A stretch of 64,000 nucleotides of DNA from Lachancea thermotolerans CBS 6340. Its lineage: Eukaryota; Ascomycota; Saccharomycetes; Saccharomycetales; Saccharomycetaceae. The stretch lies in contig NC_013080.1 of NCBI RefSeq assembly GCF_000142805.1, positions 248,001 through 312,000 of the forward strand. The letters run 5' to 3'. Below the pieces are notes generated by a model, which was not told the DNA's origin, made no database searches, and saw nothing but the letters and a program-made list of their open reading frames with translations. Both the position numbers and the translations under genes were made by a program. Positions 1 to 9,846 of this stretch are shown here, one piece after another (within the stretch, counting starts at the first letter, position 1; each line of letters begins with the position of its first letter).

Positions 1-3000
1 ACTGACAGTGCGATCTCACCCAAAAAGAGGCCTCAGTTTTCGAGGAGCTACAGCCATGAAGGCGTCACACCTTTGTCAACGTCGAAACTTAGAAATGCCT
101 CGTCAGCCGCACTTTCCGCACTTGTCACAAATGCCAAGGGCCCATCAGTGGCCGAGCTCTCAGAATCTTCACAGCCGTGGACACGACCTATAGCCCCCTT
201 CCACAGTTCTCAGACCTCACCGCGGTCTGCAGCAGGACGCTTCGCTTCCCCGTATCAGAGAGTCGCTAGTGCGGAAGGGCCCTCCAGGGCTCAGAGAAGA
301 TCATTAGATGCGAACGCAGACCCAAATTCTATGCCACAAATGAATGAAGTTGAGCCGTTTTATAAGACAGGCAATAATACAAGTGCTGAACTTATTGATG
401 CAAAAAGGAGTGAGCTGGAGAGCTTACTGTTGCTTTTGAACGAAACGCTGGAGAATAACAGCTCCGAAAAAGCATCAGACCTTCATATGATATCCCTTCT
501 TAACTTCAACAAACTCTCGCTGGATATGGACCACGAGGAAAAGGATAAGGATGATGCCTCTCAACATTCGTCAAGGTACGAGCAAACCCTGAAAAGAAGC
601 CTGCTGGAGAGTTTAGCGCAACCCTTCTTTGAGTCCTCGAACACCGCTTCAACTGCTGGTTTCGATGAAAGTGGAACACTTCAAGGCCAAGATAGTTTTA
701 TACTACCTGACTCTTCATTTGCCGATATGCGAACTGCACCGGTAAGCAACCGTCTACTTCATACGTTCGTCTCCAGTAAGAACTCATCTCCACAAGCTAT
801 ATTTACATGTTTGCAGCAATACCCTTGGCAGTTCAAATCTGCTAATGATCTTGCATGTCTCACTTTTGGTATCTCTCAAAACGCCCTCAAGGCCCTGACC
901 TTATTAGATCTCATCCATACTGACAGCCGGAACTTCGTCTTACATAAGATCATGTCAACTGAAGGTCAGGAGCTTGTTTTCACCGGTGAGATTGTTGCAA
1001 TTGTCCAGCCTGGTGAATCATCCAACGATCTCGTGTGGTCTTCTGTGTGGGCAAAAAGAAGGGACGGTATGATTTTCTGTGTTTTTGAGAAGGTACCGTG
1101 CGACTTTATGGATGTTCTTCTAGATCTCGATGATTTTTCTGTGGAGCATATATCTGGGGGCGCTGGGTTGAAGGGCCTAAAACAACAAACTTCCAATCGC
1201 GGGAATCAATTCTCTTCGGTTGAGAAAGAAAAAGGAGGGAAGAAGACAGTTAAGTTTCCCAACGAAGTTCATGACGTTGCTGACATTAGCATCTCGTTGA
1301 AAAAACTCATCGAAGACGTTGAAAGTGGAAAGGTTCGATCTGTAGATGACGATTTGCTACCGATGTCAATTAGAGTATCAAACACCATCAACAATGTCCG
1401 CTATTTCACCCTCAACCATCTCTCCTTGAATATACCATGCGCGATATCGTCATCAATTTTAGAAAACGAAATGAAGCTTAAGATACACAGCCTGCCATAC
1501 CAAGCAGGGATTTTTATCCTAGACTCCAATAATTTCTCAATGATTAGCTTCAACAAGTCTATCTCTAAAAACATGTTTGGTATGCATGCCTCTGAGCTAG
1601 TTGGTCAGAGCATCTGCAAAGTTATTCCCTCCTTTGCTGAGTTGGTGAGTTTTATTAAGATTAAGTACCCAGCTCTCGACATTACCTTACAGAAAAACAG
1701 GGGCTTGGTTTTAACTGAGCATTTTTTTAGAAAGATGCAAGCCGAAATGTCCAATAACACTGAAAGCTTTTTCGAATCAATCGGTATAGATGCAATTCAT
1801 CGTGACGGCAGTGTTTTAAAGGTTGATATTCAACTTCGTGTTATCAATTCATCAAACTCCCTACTCTGGATTACACATTCAAGGGATGTCGTTTTCGAAA
1901 ACTATAAAACAAATCCATCCCAGCTGCTCATGCTGAAAGAAAGCGAAGTGGCACTTGTTGGTAGCGGCACAAGTTCCAGATCATCAATGAAGGCCCCAAG
2001 CGGGACCATTCACGTTGATGATTTGCCTAATCTCAAAGACAGCCTGAAATTAGATGGCAGTACAGTCGGATCTTTTGATTCAGCTAGCGGCGATTCCAGG
2101 GATAACATGGAAGAGCCGCCGGATACACCTACAGAAGACAAAAAGCAGCAAGATTCAGACAAACTTGAAATGCATAAACTCGGAGATCAGATATCAGCTA
2201 AGTTTGATGTGGCTAAGAATTATGTTCAAGACAAGGCATCCTTTGTCAAAGACAAGAACTTCAAGTTAGATGAGAATTTAATCATGTCGTTAAAGTCACT
2301 TTCGCCCAACAAAGGGAACGGTAGTTTGGCTTCGACAAGCCCACCTGTGCCAAACTCTTCTTCTGAAGAAGCTGGAGGTCAAGGAGAGGTTTTCCTATCG
2401 ACCCCAGAGCCCAATATTGGCTCGTTGAAGCACGTCAAAAAATTTTCCGAGTTCGAGGTGCTGCAGAAAATGGGGGAGGGCGCTTATGGCAAGGTTGACC
2501 TTTGTTTACACAAGAAGGATCGATACATAGTGGTCATCAAACTTATTTTCAAGGAGAGAATTTTAGTTGATACCTGGGTTAGAGATCGTAAGCTAGGCAC
2601 AATCCCATCTGAAATCCAGATAATGGCAACACTGAATACAAAGCCCCACGAAAACATATTAATGCTTCTGGACTTTTTCGAAGATGACGAGTATTATTAT
2701 ATCGAGACTCCCATTCACGGCACCAGTGGTTCAGTTGACTTGTTTGACTTGATAGAGTTGAAAACTGACATGACGGAGCATGAAGCAAAGTTAATTTTCA
2801 AGCAGATCGTGTCAGGAATAAAGCACTTACACGATAATGGCATTGTGCATAGGGACATTAAGGATGAGAACGTGATAGTGGACAGTAACGGTTTTGTGAA
2901 AATCATTGACTTTGGCTCTGCGGCTTATGTGAAAAGCGGGCCCTTTGATGTTTTTGTTGGAACTATTGACTATGCTGCGCCTGAAGTTCTTGGTGGAGAA

Positions 3001-3237
3001 CCCTACGAGGGGAAGCCCCAAGATATTTGGGCTATTGGGGTTTTACTTTACACAATAATTTTCAAAGAGAACCCTTTTTACAACATTGATGAAATTCTAG
3101 ACGCAGATTTGAGAGTTGACTCCAATCACAGAGTTAGTGATGAATGCATTGCGCTGATACGGAAGATTTTGAATAGGCCTATATCAAAGAGGCCTTCAAT
3201 TAGTAAAATTAATGATGATAAGTGGCTGGAGTTGTGA
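1..3237 (+). CDS. PSK1: PAS-domain serine/threonine kinase PSK1/PSK2 (5' partial)
   Basis: PAS kinase, which in yeast couples nutrient state to sugar use and translation by phosphorylating targets such as Ugp1. The frame is open from base 1 with no stop and no ATG upstream of base 73, so the N-terminus lies outside the window; 1078 codons are visible. The order is a disordered Ser-rich N-terminal part, a region with ASDLHMISLLNFNKL typical of Psk proteins, a PAS region around nt 1490-1900, and a kinase domain at nt 2440-3230. The kinase has a glycine loop GEGAYGKV, catalytic HRD at nt 2848-2856 and DFG at nt 2908-2916, so it looks active. S. cerevisiae has two copies (PSK1 next to TPD3, PSK2 next to PEX15); here one gene sits next to both, so it is the unduplicated ancestor type and the PSK1 symbol is nominal. 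Confidence 0.95.
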   Translation, partial: TDSAISPKKRPQFSRSYSHEGVTPLSTSKLRNASSAALSALVTNAKGPSVAELSESSQPWTRPIAPFHSSQTSPRSAAGRFASPYQRVASAEGPSRAQRRSLDANADPNSMPQMNEVEPFYKTGNNTSAELIDAKRSELESLLLLLNETLENNSSEKASDLHMISLLNFNKLSLDMDHEEKDKDDASQHSSRYEQTLKRSLLESLAQPFFESSNTASTAGFDESGTLQGQDSFILPDSSFADMRTAPVSNRLLHTFVSSKNSSPQAIFTCLQQYPWQFKSANDLACLTFGISQNALKALTLLDLIHTDSRNFVLHKIMSTEGQELVFTGEIVAIVQPGESSNDLVWSSVWAKRRDGMIFCVFEKVPCDFMDVLLDLDDFSVEHISGGAGLKGLKQQTSNRGNQFSSVEKEKGGKKTVKFPNEVHDVADISISLKKLIEDVESGKVRSVDDDLLPMSIRVSNTINNVRYFTLNHLSLNIPCAISSSILENEMKLKIHSLPYQAGIFILDSNNFSMISFNKSISKNMFGMHASELVGQSICKVIPSFAELVSFIKIKYPALDITLQKNRGLVLTEHFFRKMQAEMSNNTESFFESIGIDAIHRDGSVLKVDIQLRVINSSNSLLWITHSRDVVFENYKTNPSQLLMLKESEVALVGSGTSSRSSMKAPSGTIHVDDLPNLKDSLKLDGSTVGSFDSASGDSRDNMEEPPDTPTEDKKQQDSDKLEMHKLGDQISAKFDVAKNYVQDKASFVKDKNFKLDENLIMSLKSLSPNKGNGSLASTSPPVPNSSSEEAGGQGEVFLSTPEPNIGSLKHVKKFSEFEVLQKMGEGAYGKVDLCLHKKDRYIVVIKLIFKERILVDTWVRDRKLGTIPSEIQIMATLNTKPHENILMLLDFFEDDEYYYIETPIHGTSGSVDLFDLIELKTDMTEHEAKLIFKQIVSGIKHLHDNGIVHRDIKDENVIVDSNGFVKIIDFGSAAYVKSGPFDVFVGTIDYAAPEVLGGEPYEGKPQDIWAIGVLLYTIIFKENPFYNIDEILDADLRVDSNHRVSDECIALIRKILNRPISKRPSISKINDDKWLEL

Positions 3238-4130
3238 TCAAGCTGATTTAGCTTGTGCGTTTTATTCACAATGTTTGCATTATGTACTCGCATATAAGGA
3301 AGCAAGGATGCTGGAATTCTCGCTACACTATGTTTAAAGTTTAATGTTTTTACGATATACAACGACCCTTGGCGAGTACTCAGCTTCATCATTTGTGCTT
3401 GCCAAGAACTCTACGATAAAACAAGTGTCTTGTTAAAACACAGTAATTTTCAATATTTCAGAAGAAATAAATAACATTAGGAAAGGCTTGGTTGATCAAA
3501 CACTTCACGCCAAATAGTTGAAAGCGCCATTAAAGAGGGCATTTGTGCGAACGCTCTATGTTGCGCACTTAATTTCAAACCATCTGAAAAGGTGCCAAAA
3601 GGCACAACTTGAAGATTCTGCCATCACGTCTCGTACTGCCAAGCAAATCCTCTGGATGAGACCCAAGTCTAAAACAAACTGCCGTATATTGGAGCGCAAG
3701 AAATAGACACGTACATTCAACATCTTCGTTGAGTTTTGTTTTGTTATCTACGATCGAATTCGCGTCATATTTCTCGAGACTTTCGCTCGAAATCAGCATC
3801 ACAATCCATCTTCTTGATCACGACCTAGAATGCAACTGATATCGAGAATAATAGTTCAAAAGTGTGACTTTTTGTTATCATTGGAGGCTGTAGACGTTAG
3901 GATACTTTAGCCTCATTTCGTCGTGTCAAATACTGGCGCCAAACTACTCACGTGAAAGCCGGACTGATAAGCGAACCATCAATTAAGTAATTTGTTTTGA
4001 CTCACTGAGAAGACCTATCAACCTCCCACTTTTTCAACCGTAGGGCAGCTTGATGTTCAGTAGGATTTCAAAAGTGAAATACGACTCGAAATAGCGAGCA
4101 GACGATACGCTTACGCAAGGGCAAAAACTT
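3238..4130. other. Intergenic region PSK-PEX15, no gene seen
   Basis: About 0.9 kb of mixed-composition DNA. Only short ORFs without ATG starts or recognisable content occur. I see a CACGTG at 3949-3954 and a TGACTCA (Gcn4-type) at 3998-4004, both plausible PEX15 promoter elements but unproven. No tRNA or snoRNA was recognised. Confidence 0.5.
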
Positions 4131-5195
4131 ATGAGTTCACCGCAGGTATCGAGCACAAAGTTATTGGAGGAATTGCTGGAGAATAAAGCTTTCCAGCCAG
4201 ACAGTCATAAAGCTCTCGAGAGCGAGACAGAAAACCAACTTCAAGACTGTCTCAATGCATTTCTGAAGGGTGACTGCAAGGGGTGTTTGGAAAAAATGTT
4301 CCAAGCAGGGCTGTTACGTGGGGAATATTTGGAAAATGACCCAAAGCTTTGGAAGCTATATCTGAGCGCGTGCTCTCAGATCAAGTTTGATGTATTGGAG
4401 GTTAGCCTGTCCAAGGTTGGTCGGTCAAATTTTTCCAAGGCAGATGTCTCTCGCGCTCAAAGAATTCTCGCACAGGAGCCATTGTGCGAGCAGATGGCCG
4501 GGGTGCTAATGTATTTAACTTGCTGCTACAAATGCGCGCGAGCAGACAACTCAATGGAAGCAATGAAAAATCTCGAAATGGCCTCTGGGGATTACATTCG
4601 CAAGTGCAGCGAATGCAGTGAACATTCTGGGGATACGAGGGAGGCTAATCAGGTGCTGGAGCTAGTTTGGTTCTACATGTTTTCTCTGCAAGGCGGTAGA
4701 TCCCATAAAAGGATGTCAAGGATACTGTACGAACAGCTATGCAAGTCCGCGCCCGCGGTACCGCGCGTGCTGCAGGCGCCATCCAAAACAAATCCCGCTG
4801 TCACCTTAGAAAACCAATTAATCTCCAGAATAGAGGCATTGGCCCCCGAGAAGCCCAACATAGTCCAGCCTCTTCAACAGCGCAAGCTTAAGCCTACAAA
4901 CTCTCACCCGTTTTCCTCTGACCGGACCTCTGAGGCCATTCCCGTGCTGGCGCCAGTCCCTACAATAATAAAGCCAGATAAGGCGGCGTCCATCAACACA
5001 TCCAAGTTCAAAGCACTTATTACAAGGCTACAGCCTTTTCTCAACTCCAAATCCATTCCTGTCCTGGTTTTCGTTCTTCTTCTGTCTCTCAAAAAGGCTC
5101 AAAAAGTTGCCGGTCTCCCGAACAAGCTGGCCCATATTTTGAACGTCATCTTGAGGCGTCTTGGGGGTATCATCAACATCATTCTAAGCATCTAA
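4131..5195 (+). CDS. PEX15: Peroxisomal membrane protein Pex15 (tail-anchored)
   Basis: 354 residues. Pex15 is the tail-anchored peroxisomal receptor that recruits the AAA ATPases Pex1/Pex6 for recycling of import receptors. The sequence has a soluble alpha-helical N-terminal part (about 1-230), a low-complexity linker, and a hydrophobic stretch at about residues 308-321 (SIPVLVFVLLLSL) followed by a basic, amphipathic C-terminal tail, which fits a tail anchor. Identification rests on this architecture, on length close to the S. cerevisiae protein (383 aa) and on position: in S. cerevisiae PEX15 lies directly between PSK2 and NTG2. Primary sequence of this family diverges quickly, so position carries much weight. 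The start is the first ATG in the frame. Confidence 0.82.
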   Translation: MSSPQVSSTKLLEELLENKAFQPDSHKALESETENQLQDCLNAFLKGDCKGCLEKMFQAGLLRGEYLENDPKLWKLYLSACSQIKFDVLEVSLSKVGRSNFSKADVSRAQRILAQEPLCEQMAGVLMYLTCCYKCARADNSMEAMKNLEMASGDYIRKCSECSEHSGDTREANQVLELVWFYMFSLQGGRSHKRMSRILYEQLCKSAPAVPRVLQAPSKTNPAVTLENQLISRIEALAPEKPNIVQPLQQRKLKPTNSHPFSSDRTSEAIPVLAPVPTIIKPDKAASINTSKFKALITRLQPFLNSKSIPVLVFVLLLSLKKAQKVAGLPNKLAHILNVILRRLGGIINIILSI

Positions 5196-5508
5196 TAGGT
5201 TCATCATAGAGCAAGATCGGGTCAGTCCGAGCGGGTCTCACGTTGTTCATAATTATACACGACTCAAAATTACCCTGTCTAGATAATTTCATGAAGGTGT
5301 CCCCCCCTTTACAAAGATTTTTCTATCTTAAAGGGAAATAAAACTAAAATAACCAGTAAATAGTTGGCGCGACTAAACCGAAAGGTGTTAAGAGCAGCAG
5401 ACGATCAACCATTGTTCCAGCACTTCCTGTTAAGTAGTCACTCGAACCAGATTGAAGGGGAGCTCTGTGTTGACAAAACTTCTACATTCCGAAGGTTATA
5501 CACACGCA
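5196..5508. other. Intergenic region PEX15-TPD3, no gene seen
   Basis: 313 bases, AT-rich in the middle (about 5320-5370). The frame of TPD3 is open upstream to a TTG at 5452, but no ATG occurs before 5509. No regulatory element recognised. Confidence 0.5.
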
Positions 5509-7377
5509 ATGAGCGGCAACAAACAGGCGAAAAATAAGAGCGGCGACAAAGATGATAACGGACAAAACAGCGAGGACCTGTATCCGCTAGCACTTTTGAT
5601 GGATGAGCTGAAGCATGACGACATTGCCAACCGAGTGGAAGCGATGAAAAAACTCGACACAATCGCACTAGCGCTCGGACCGCAGAGAACGCGCGATGAG
5701 CTGGTTCCTTTTTTGACGGAGGTAGCTCAAGACGACGAAGATGAAGTTTTTGCCGTCTTAGCAGAGCAATTAGGCAAGTTCGTGCCGTTTATTGGCGGTG
5801 CGAAGTTTGCGACACTACTGCTGCCAGCGCTGGAGATCCTTGCATCAACCGAAGAAACCTTGGTCAGAGATAAAGCGGTTGAGTCTCTAAACAACATCGC
5901 ACAAGAATTGTCGGAAGAGCAGCTCTTCCATGACTTCATTCCTCTCATTGAGCACTTAGCCACTGCCGAATGGTTTTCCTCGAAGGTTTCATCGTGCGGC
6001 CTGTTCAAGTCTGTGCTTGCTAGAGTCAAAGACGACAAGTTCAGAAAAGAACTGCTGGCTCTTTATTTGCAACTAGTGCAGGATGATACCCCTATGGTGA
6101 GACGTGCTGCAGGCAAAAACCTTCCGGTGTTGATAGACTTGCTGACCCAAAATCCTGATCTTTCTACTTCCGAAGACTGGGACTACATTTCAAGCATGTT
6201 CCAGAAGATTGTTAGCGATACCCAAGACTCCGTCAAGTTTTTGGCAGTAGATATCCTCGTTTCCATTCTCAAATTTTTCAACACGAAACATGACACAACT
6301 CACTCAAAGGACCTCTTGCGCTCCGCTATTCAGCTGATCACTGATGAGGCTTGGAGAGTCCGCTACATGGCCGCCGACCGGTTTGACGACCTAGCATCCC
6401 AGTTCAAATCCAATCCAGAGTATATTGAGGAACTTTCAGGTCCTTTCCTGGCCCTATGCGAGGACAATGAGAGCGATGTCAGAAAGGGAGTTGCGAAGCA
6501 GCTCCCAGGGTTTTCTAAGCTACTTGGTGACCCTCAAGTTGTGCTGAAAAAGGTACTTCCTGCTGTGCAAAATCTGAGCATGGATGAGAGCGAAATAGTG
6601 AGAGCTTCCTTGGCCTCTGAGATTACAAACTTGGCTCCTCTCATCCCCAAGCAAGATGCAATTGACAGCCTAATTCCCATATTGCTCAACATGCTAAAGG
6701 ACGAGTATCCTGACGTGCGTCTAAATATTATTGCGAAATTGAAGGTTGTGAATGAAGTCGTAGGCATCGATCTTTTATCGGAGAGCTTGCTACCTGCGAT
6801 AACAGAGCTGGCGAAAGATGTCAATTGGAGGGTCAGAATGGCAATTATTGATTATATCCCGCTGCTGGCGGAGCAACTAGGAGTCCAGTTTTTTGACCAA
6901 CAACTGGGAGATCTGTGTTTGTCGTGGTTGTGGGATACTGTTTACTCAATTAGAAGCGCTGCTGTGGTTAATTTGAAGAATTTGACGAAGATCTTTGGGT
7001 CTGAGTGGTCCAGCAGCAAGATAATTTCACGACTACTGAAGTCCGACTCCCAGCTGCTGGAGAACTTTGTGTACAGAATCACACTTCTCTCTGCATTAAC
7101 TGAGCTAGTACCAGTAGTATCAACCGAAGTCACAACTGAAAAAATCCTCCCATTTATAAATCACCTCGCTGAAGACTCTGTTCCTAACATCAGATTCAAT
7201 GTTGCGAAATCATACGCTGTGGTTGTTGAAAGCCTAGCCGAGGAGAAAGGCAAATACAAGGACTTGATAAACAAGTCTATCATTTCGTCCTTGGAAAAGC
7301 TTTGCCAAGACAGCGACATTGACGTTAGGTACTTTGCAAGCCAAAGTCTGGAGAAATGTCAAAACCTATTGGCTTAG
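5509..7377 (+). CDS. TPD3: PP2A scaffold (A) subunit Tpd3
   Basis: 622 residues, close to the 635 of S. cerevisiae. Tpd3 is the structural A subunit of protein phosphatase 2A; it bridges the catalytic subunits and the B (Cdc55) or B' (Rts1) regulatory subunits. The whole protein is HEAT repeats: recurring blocks such as LYPLALLMDELKHDD, WRVRYMAADRF, VRKGVAKQLPGF and WRVRMAIIDYIPLL. The open frame extends 19 codons further upstream from a TTG, but the first ATG (5509) gives MSGNKQ, matching the MSG start of the yeast protein. RTS1, encoding a B' subunit partner, is 27 kb away in this window. In S. cerevisiae TPD3 follows PSK1 directly; here PEX15 lies between, as expected for pre-duplication order. 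Confidence 0.97.
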   Translation: MSGNKQAKNKSGDKDDNGQNSEDLYPLALLMDELKHDDIANRVEAMKKLDTIALALGPQRTRDELVPFLTEVAQDDEDEVFAVLAEQLGKFVPFIGGAKFATLLLPALEILASTEETLVRDKAVESLNNIAQELSEEQLFHDFIPLIEHLATAEWFSSKVSSCGLFKSVLARVKDDKFRKELLALYLQLVQDDTPMVRRAAGKNLPVLIDLLTQNPDLSTSEDWDYISSMFQKIVSDTQDSVKFLAVDILVSILKFFNTKHDTTHSKDLLRSAIQLITDEAWRVRYMAADRFDDLASQFKSNPEYIEELSGPFLALCEDNESDVRKGVAKQLPGFSKLLGDPQVVLKKVLPAVQNLSMDESEIVRASLASEITNLAPLIPKQDAIDSLIPILLNMLKDEYPDVRLNIIAKLKVVNEVVGIDLLSESLLPAITELAKDVNWRVRMAIIDYIPLLAEQLGVQFFDQQLGDLCLSWLWDTVYSIRSAAVVNLKNLTKIFGSEWSSSKIISRLLKSDSQLLENFVYRITLLSALTELVPVVSTEVTTEKILPFINHLAEDSVPNIRFNVAKSYAVVVESLAEEKGKYKDLINKSIISSLEKLCQDSDIDVRYFASQSLEKCQNLLA

Positions 7378-7489
7378 TTATGCGTAATAATAAGAAGGCT
7401 TTATATACGCTTATATTTTGTTTTCCGTTTCATTAAATAAAAACATTAATCTCCAGTCGCGCCTCCCGGCGCTCGAGTTTGTTATTCAG

Positions 7490-8641
7490 TTATGCGTCCT
7501 TGATTTCATCCTGGTCCAATGCGATTTTGACGTCGCCTTCTTCTTTGACCACCTCCTTGGCATGCGTGCTTTTCTCCATATATTTCACCCATTCCGAGAC
7601 GTTCCCGCGACTCTTACGTTCCTCTTTGGGATTTCTCACTTTCTGAAGCAGTTTTTGATCCGCTGCATTACAAACGTCACTAGCCATGCACAAATCACAC
7701 CTTTTCCCCCTGGGAAGACATATAACCTGTCCGAAGCCCACCAAAACAGGGTTAATCTCATACCAGTATTCGTAAGGAAGCCACTCTTCCAGCAACTTCC
7801 TCGTATGCTCAGGCGATTTTGCCTTCGAGGGATCAACCCACTTCCACATTTTGCACAACCTGTCTACGTGCACATCCACGCCGATTCCGTCCACTTTCCC
7901 CCAGGCTTTTTGAAGAGCCAAATATCCCATTTTTGGCCCAACTCCTGGCAGCGAAACTAGCCCTGCGATGTCAGGAGGCATGTCGCCGTCAAAGTTGTCT
8001 CGCAGCAACTCTATAGTCTTTTTGATATAAAGCGCCTTGCGCGTGTAGAAGCTGACAGGATATATCAACTGCGCAATTGTTTCCTGGTCGATTTTGAACA
8101 TAGCATCTAAAGTGACGCCCTCGGGCTCTCCCAGTTCTTCCTTGCAGTATTCGACAAGGTTGAACATGGCCTTGGCGTTAACCTCGTCCTTTGTCTGCGA
8201 CGAGAGCATTAGCGCTATCAGCAACTGGAACCGGTAGGTCCTAGGTGTGATCTGTTCTTGCTCAATACCGAACTCGTGGCCTACTGTCATGGGTATCATC
8301 GCGCATCCGACATGGTCCACAGGGGTTTCAATCTTCGACCGCATAAGTCGTATTTTTGAGTATATTGGGACGAAGTTGCGGGGGAAGTGCGGCTCGTCCT
8401 TCAACGGCGCGTATGTAATCTCATCCTTTGTTCTCGCATTAACCCAGTCGTAGTAAGTGTCAGATCCCATCTTCTTGACCATTTCAACGTCCACTTTGCT
8501 ATCCTCCGGAGGGCCTGGCTTGGGTCTCTCTGGCACCACTTCTGCCGCCGGCTTCTCTTTCTTGAAGTACTTGGATTCTTCTCCCCCCTCATATTCAACT
8601 TCCACTCTAGCACGCTTGGCCCTTCTAGTCCTCATAACCAT
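7490..8641 (-). CDS. NTG2: Endonuclease III-type DNA glycosylase/AP lyase (Ntg1/Ntg2)
   Basis: 383 residues. Base-excision repair enzyme that removes oxidised pyrimidines and cuts abasic sites in nucleus and mitochondria. The helix-hairpin-helix motif LPGVGPKMG supplies the catalytic lysine (about K237), and VDVHVDR the conserved aspartate (about D256), spaced as in E. coli Nth. A four-cysteine iron-sulfur motif C-X6-C-X2-C-X5-C is present at about 308-324; it is kept in Ntg2 but lost in Ntg1 of S. cerevisiae, so this single gene resembles Ntg2 there. The N-terminus is basic (RTRRAKRAR), a likely nuclear signal. Start at ATG 8641; a second ATG two codons on (8635) is possible. Its end is 112 bp from convergent TPD3. 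Confidence 0.96.
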   Translation of the reverse strand: MVMRTRRAKRARVEVEYEGGEESKYFKKEKPAAEVVPERPKPGPPEDSKVDVEMVKKMGSDTYYDWVNARTKDEITYAPLKDEPHFPRNFVPIYSKIRLMRSKIETPVDHVGCAMIPMTVGHEFGIEQEQITPRTYRFQLLIALMLSSQTKDEVNAKAMFNLVEYCKEELGEPEGVTLDAMFKIDQETIAQLIYPVSFYTRKALYIKKTIELLRDNFDGDMPPDIAGLVSLPGVGPKMGYLALQKAWGKVDGIGVDVHVDRLCKMWKWVDPSKAKSPEHTRKLLEEWLPYEYWYEINPVLVGFGQVICLPRGKRCDLCMASDVCNAADQKLLQKVRNPKEERKSRGNVSEWVKYMEKSTHAKEVVKEEGDVKIALDQDEIKDA

Positions 8642-9846
8642 CGTCCTGGGGGTCTTTGAGTGTTGGCGCTACAGTATACTTGCTTTAGCATTTGAATATG
8701 ACCCTACTCTAGGACTCGATTGCTATTTGATAATCACCATGGACGAAGCACATGTTCATCGAAATAACCGCCGAAGGGACAAGGAACTTCAACTTCACAA
8801 CATCAAGAACGACAAGAACAACAGTCTTGCCTCTTCATTTAACAAAACTGACATTAATTTAAGCGGCCGGGGCTGTGAGAGCTGTTTAAACTTCTATTAT
8901 CAGAAGAATTGCTGTTTGTGAGGGTTGCTGAGGCTCTTTCTCTGCAGTACTCTTTCACCTGAGAGCTGATCGCGCAAAGCTATTACAAAACCAAATGGCC
9001 TCTTGTCAACCCAAGGTCGACAATACCCTCACTGCTGCGAGGGCTCGACAAGTATCCATGTGGAGCCTGAAAAGTACGGCTAATCAACCTTCATAAGCGA
9101 CGAGCCGGGATGGAAATGGTAACTGGTGCGAGAAGGGCTTTTGTAGGGGGCGTAGTACCGAACGAGACTAAGAACAGGTATTAAGGTGTAGCTTGGACTC
9201 CCTGGCGAATTGCGTGTTGCTGTATGAACCAGAGGCAGAGGCAGTGGCGTTTGGTTATAATTGTGCTACTTCATTACTCAGAGAGACGTCGATTGCTTGA
9301 CGGCGGGCCGCAGGCTCATGGCGTTAAGCCCGGCGGTAAGAATGGCATTATCGGCGAAGCGGCACGAGCGTCACAGCGCTGGCCACCACAAGCACAGGCG
9401 CGGCTTCTTCAGAAGAAGAACAACGCGTTTAGTACTACCCTAGCCTCCAGCATACCAGGGGGCCACATCCAGGGATCATTTCTTGCTACAGGGTCCTTCA
9501 CAACTAAATTGCAGGGCGATGCTGGACCCTGCTCAGCCATCCGCCTGAGTCCATAACCCGAAAAGTGCAGAATGGCCTTTAGAGTGTGTCACATTCTCTC
9601 GAAGAACGTTGGGCAGTTTGGCTAGCCCCGCTCGGTCGGCGCACGCTCTGGGGTGCGGACTTTAGAATTACCTTTGACCCCGCTCGTGTTGGGAAAATGA
9701 ACCTAACTAATATTTAAAAAAAGGTTAACAGTTTCCAGGGCCCAGTAACGAGAAACACACCGAAGAACCACTTTCGGCCAATCCCTGCAGTTTTGACAAG
9801 GTGCAGCTTGCTATTATCGATCCTTCTAGTTGTAGCAGCGCAAGCA
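8642..9846. other. Long GC-rich divergent intergenic region NTG-NGL1
   Basis: 1.2 kb between two divergently transcribed genes, long for this genome. The frames here are short and not protein-like; the only ATG ORF of note (8739-8921, 60 codons, ending in a Cys-rich tail) matches nothing I know. Bases 8950-9680 are fairly GC-rich with many short self-complementary stretches (for example CCTC...GAGG at about 9028-9045), so a structured non-coding RNA is possible. I could not match it to RNase P, RNase MRP, SRP, U1-U6 or telomerase RNA from memory. An AT-rich, A-run-containing patch at 9700-9730 precedes NGL1. Confidence 0.4.

Noticed and set aside
5430-5455. Possible tRNA B box (GGTTCGAGTG on the minus strand)
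   Set aside because: The T-stem does not pair and no A box lies at the right distance.
8739-8921. 60-codon ORF with ATG between NTG and NGL1
   Set aside because: Asn/Lys/Arg-rich, no homologue recognised, length expected by chance.
9793-9846. Signal-peptide-like hydrophobic start for NGL1 from a TTG codon
   Set aside because: No ATG, and the yeast orthologue starts MFTR at the position of ATG 9847.
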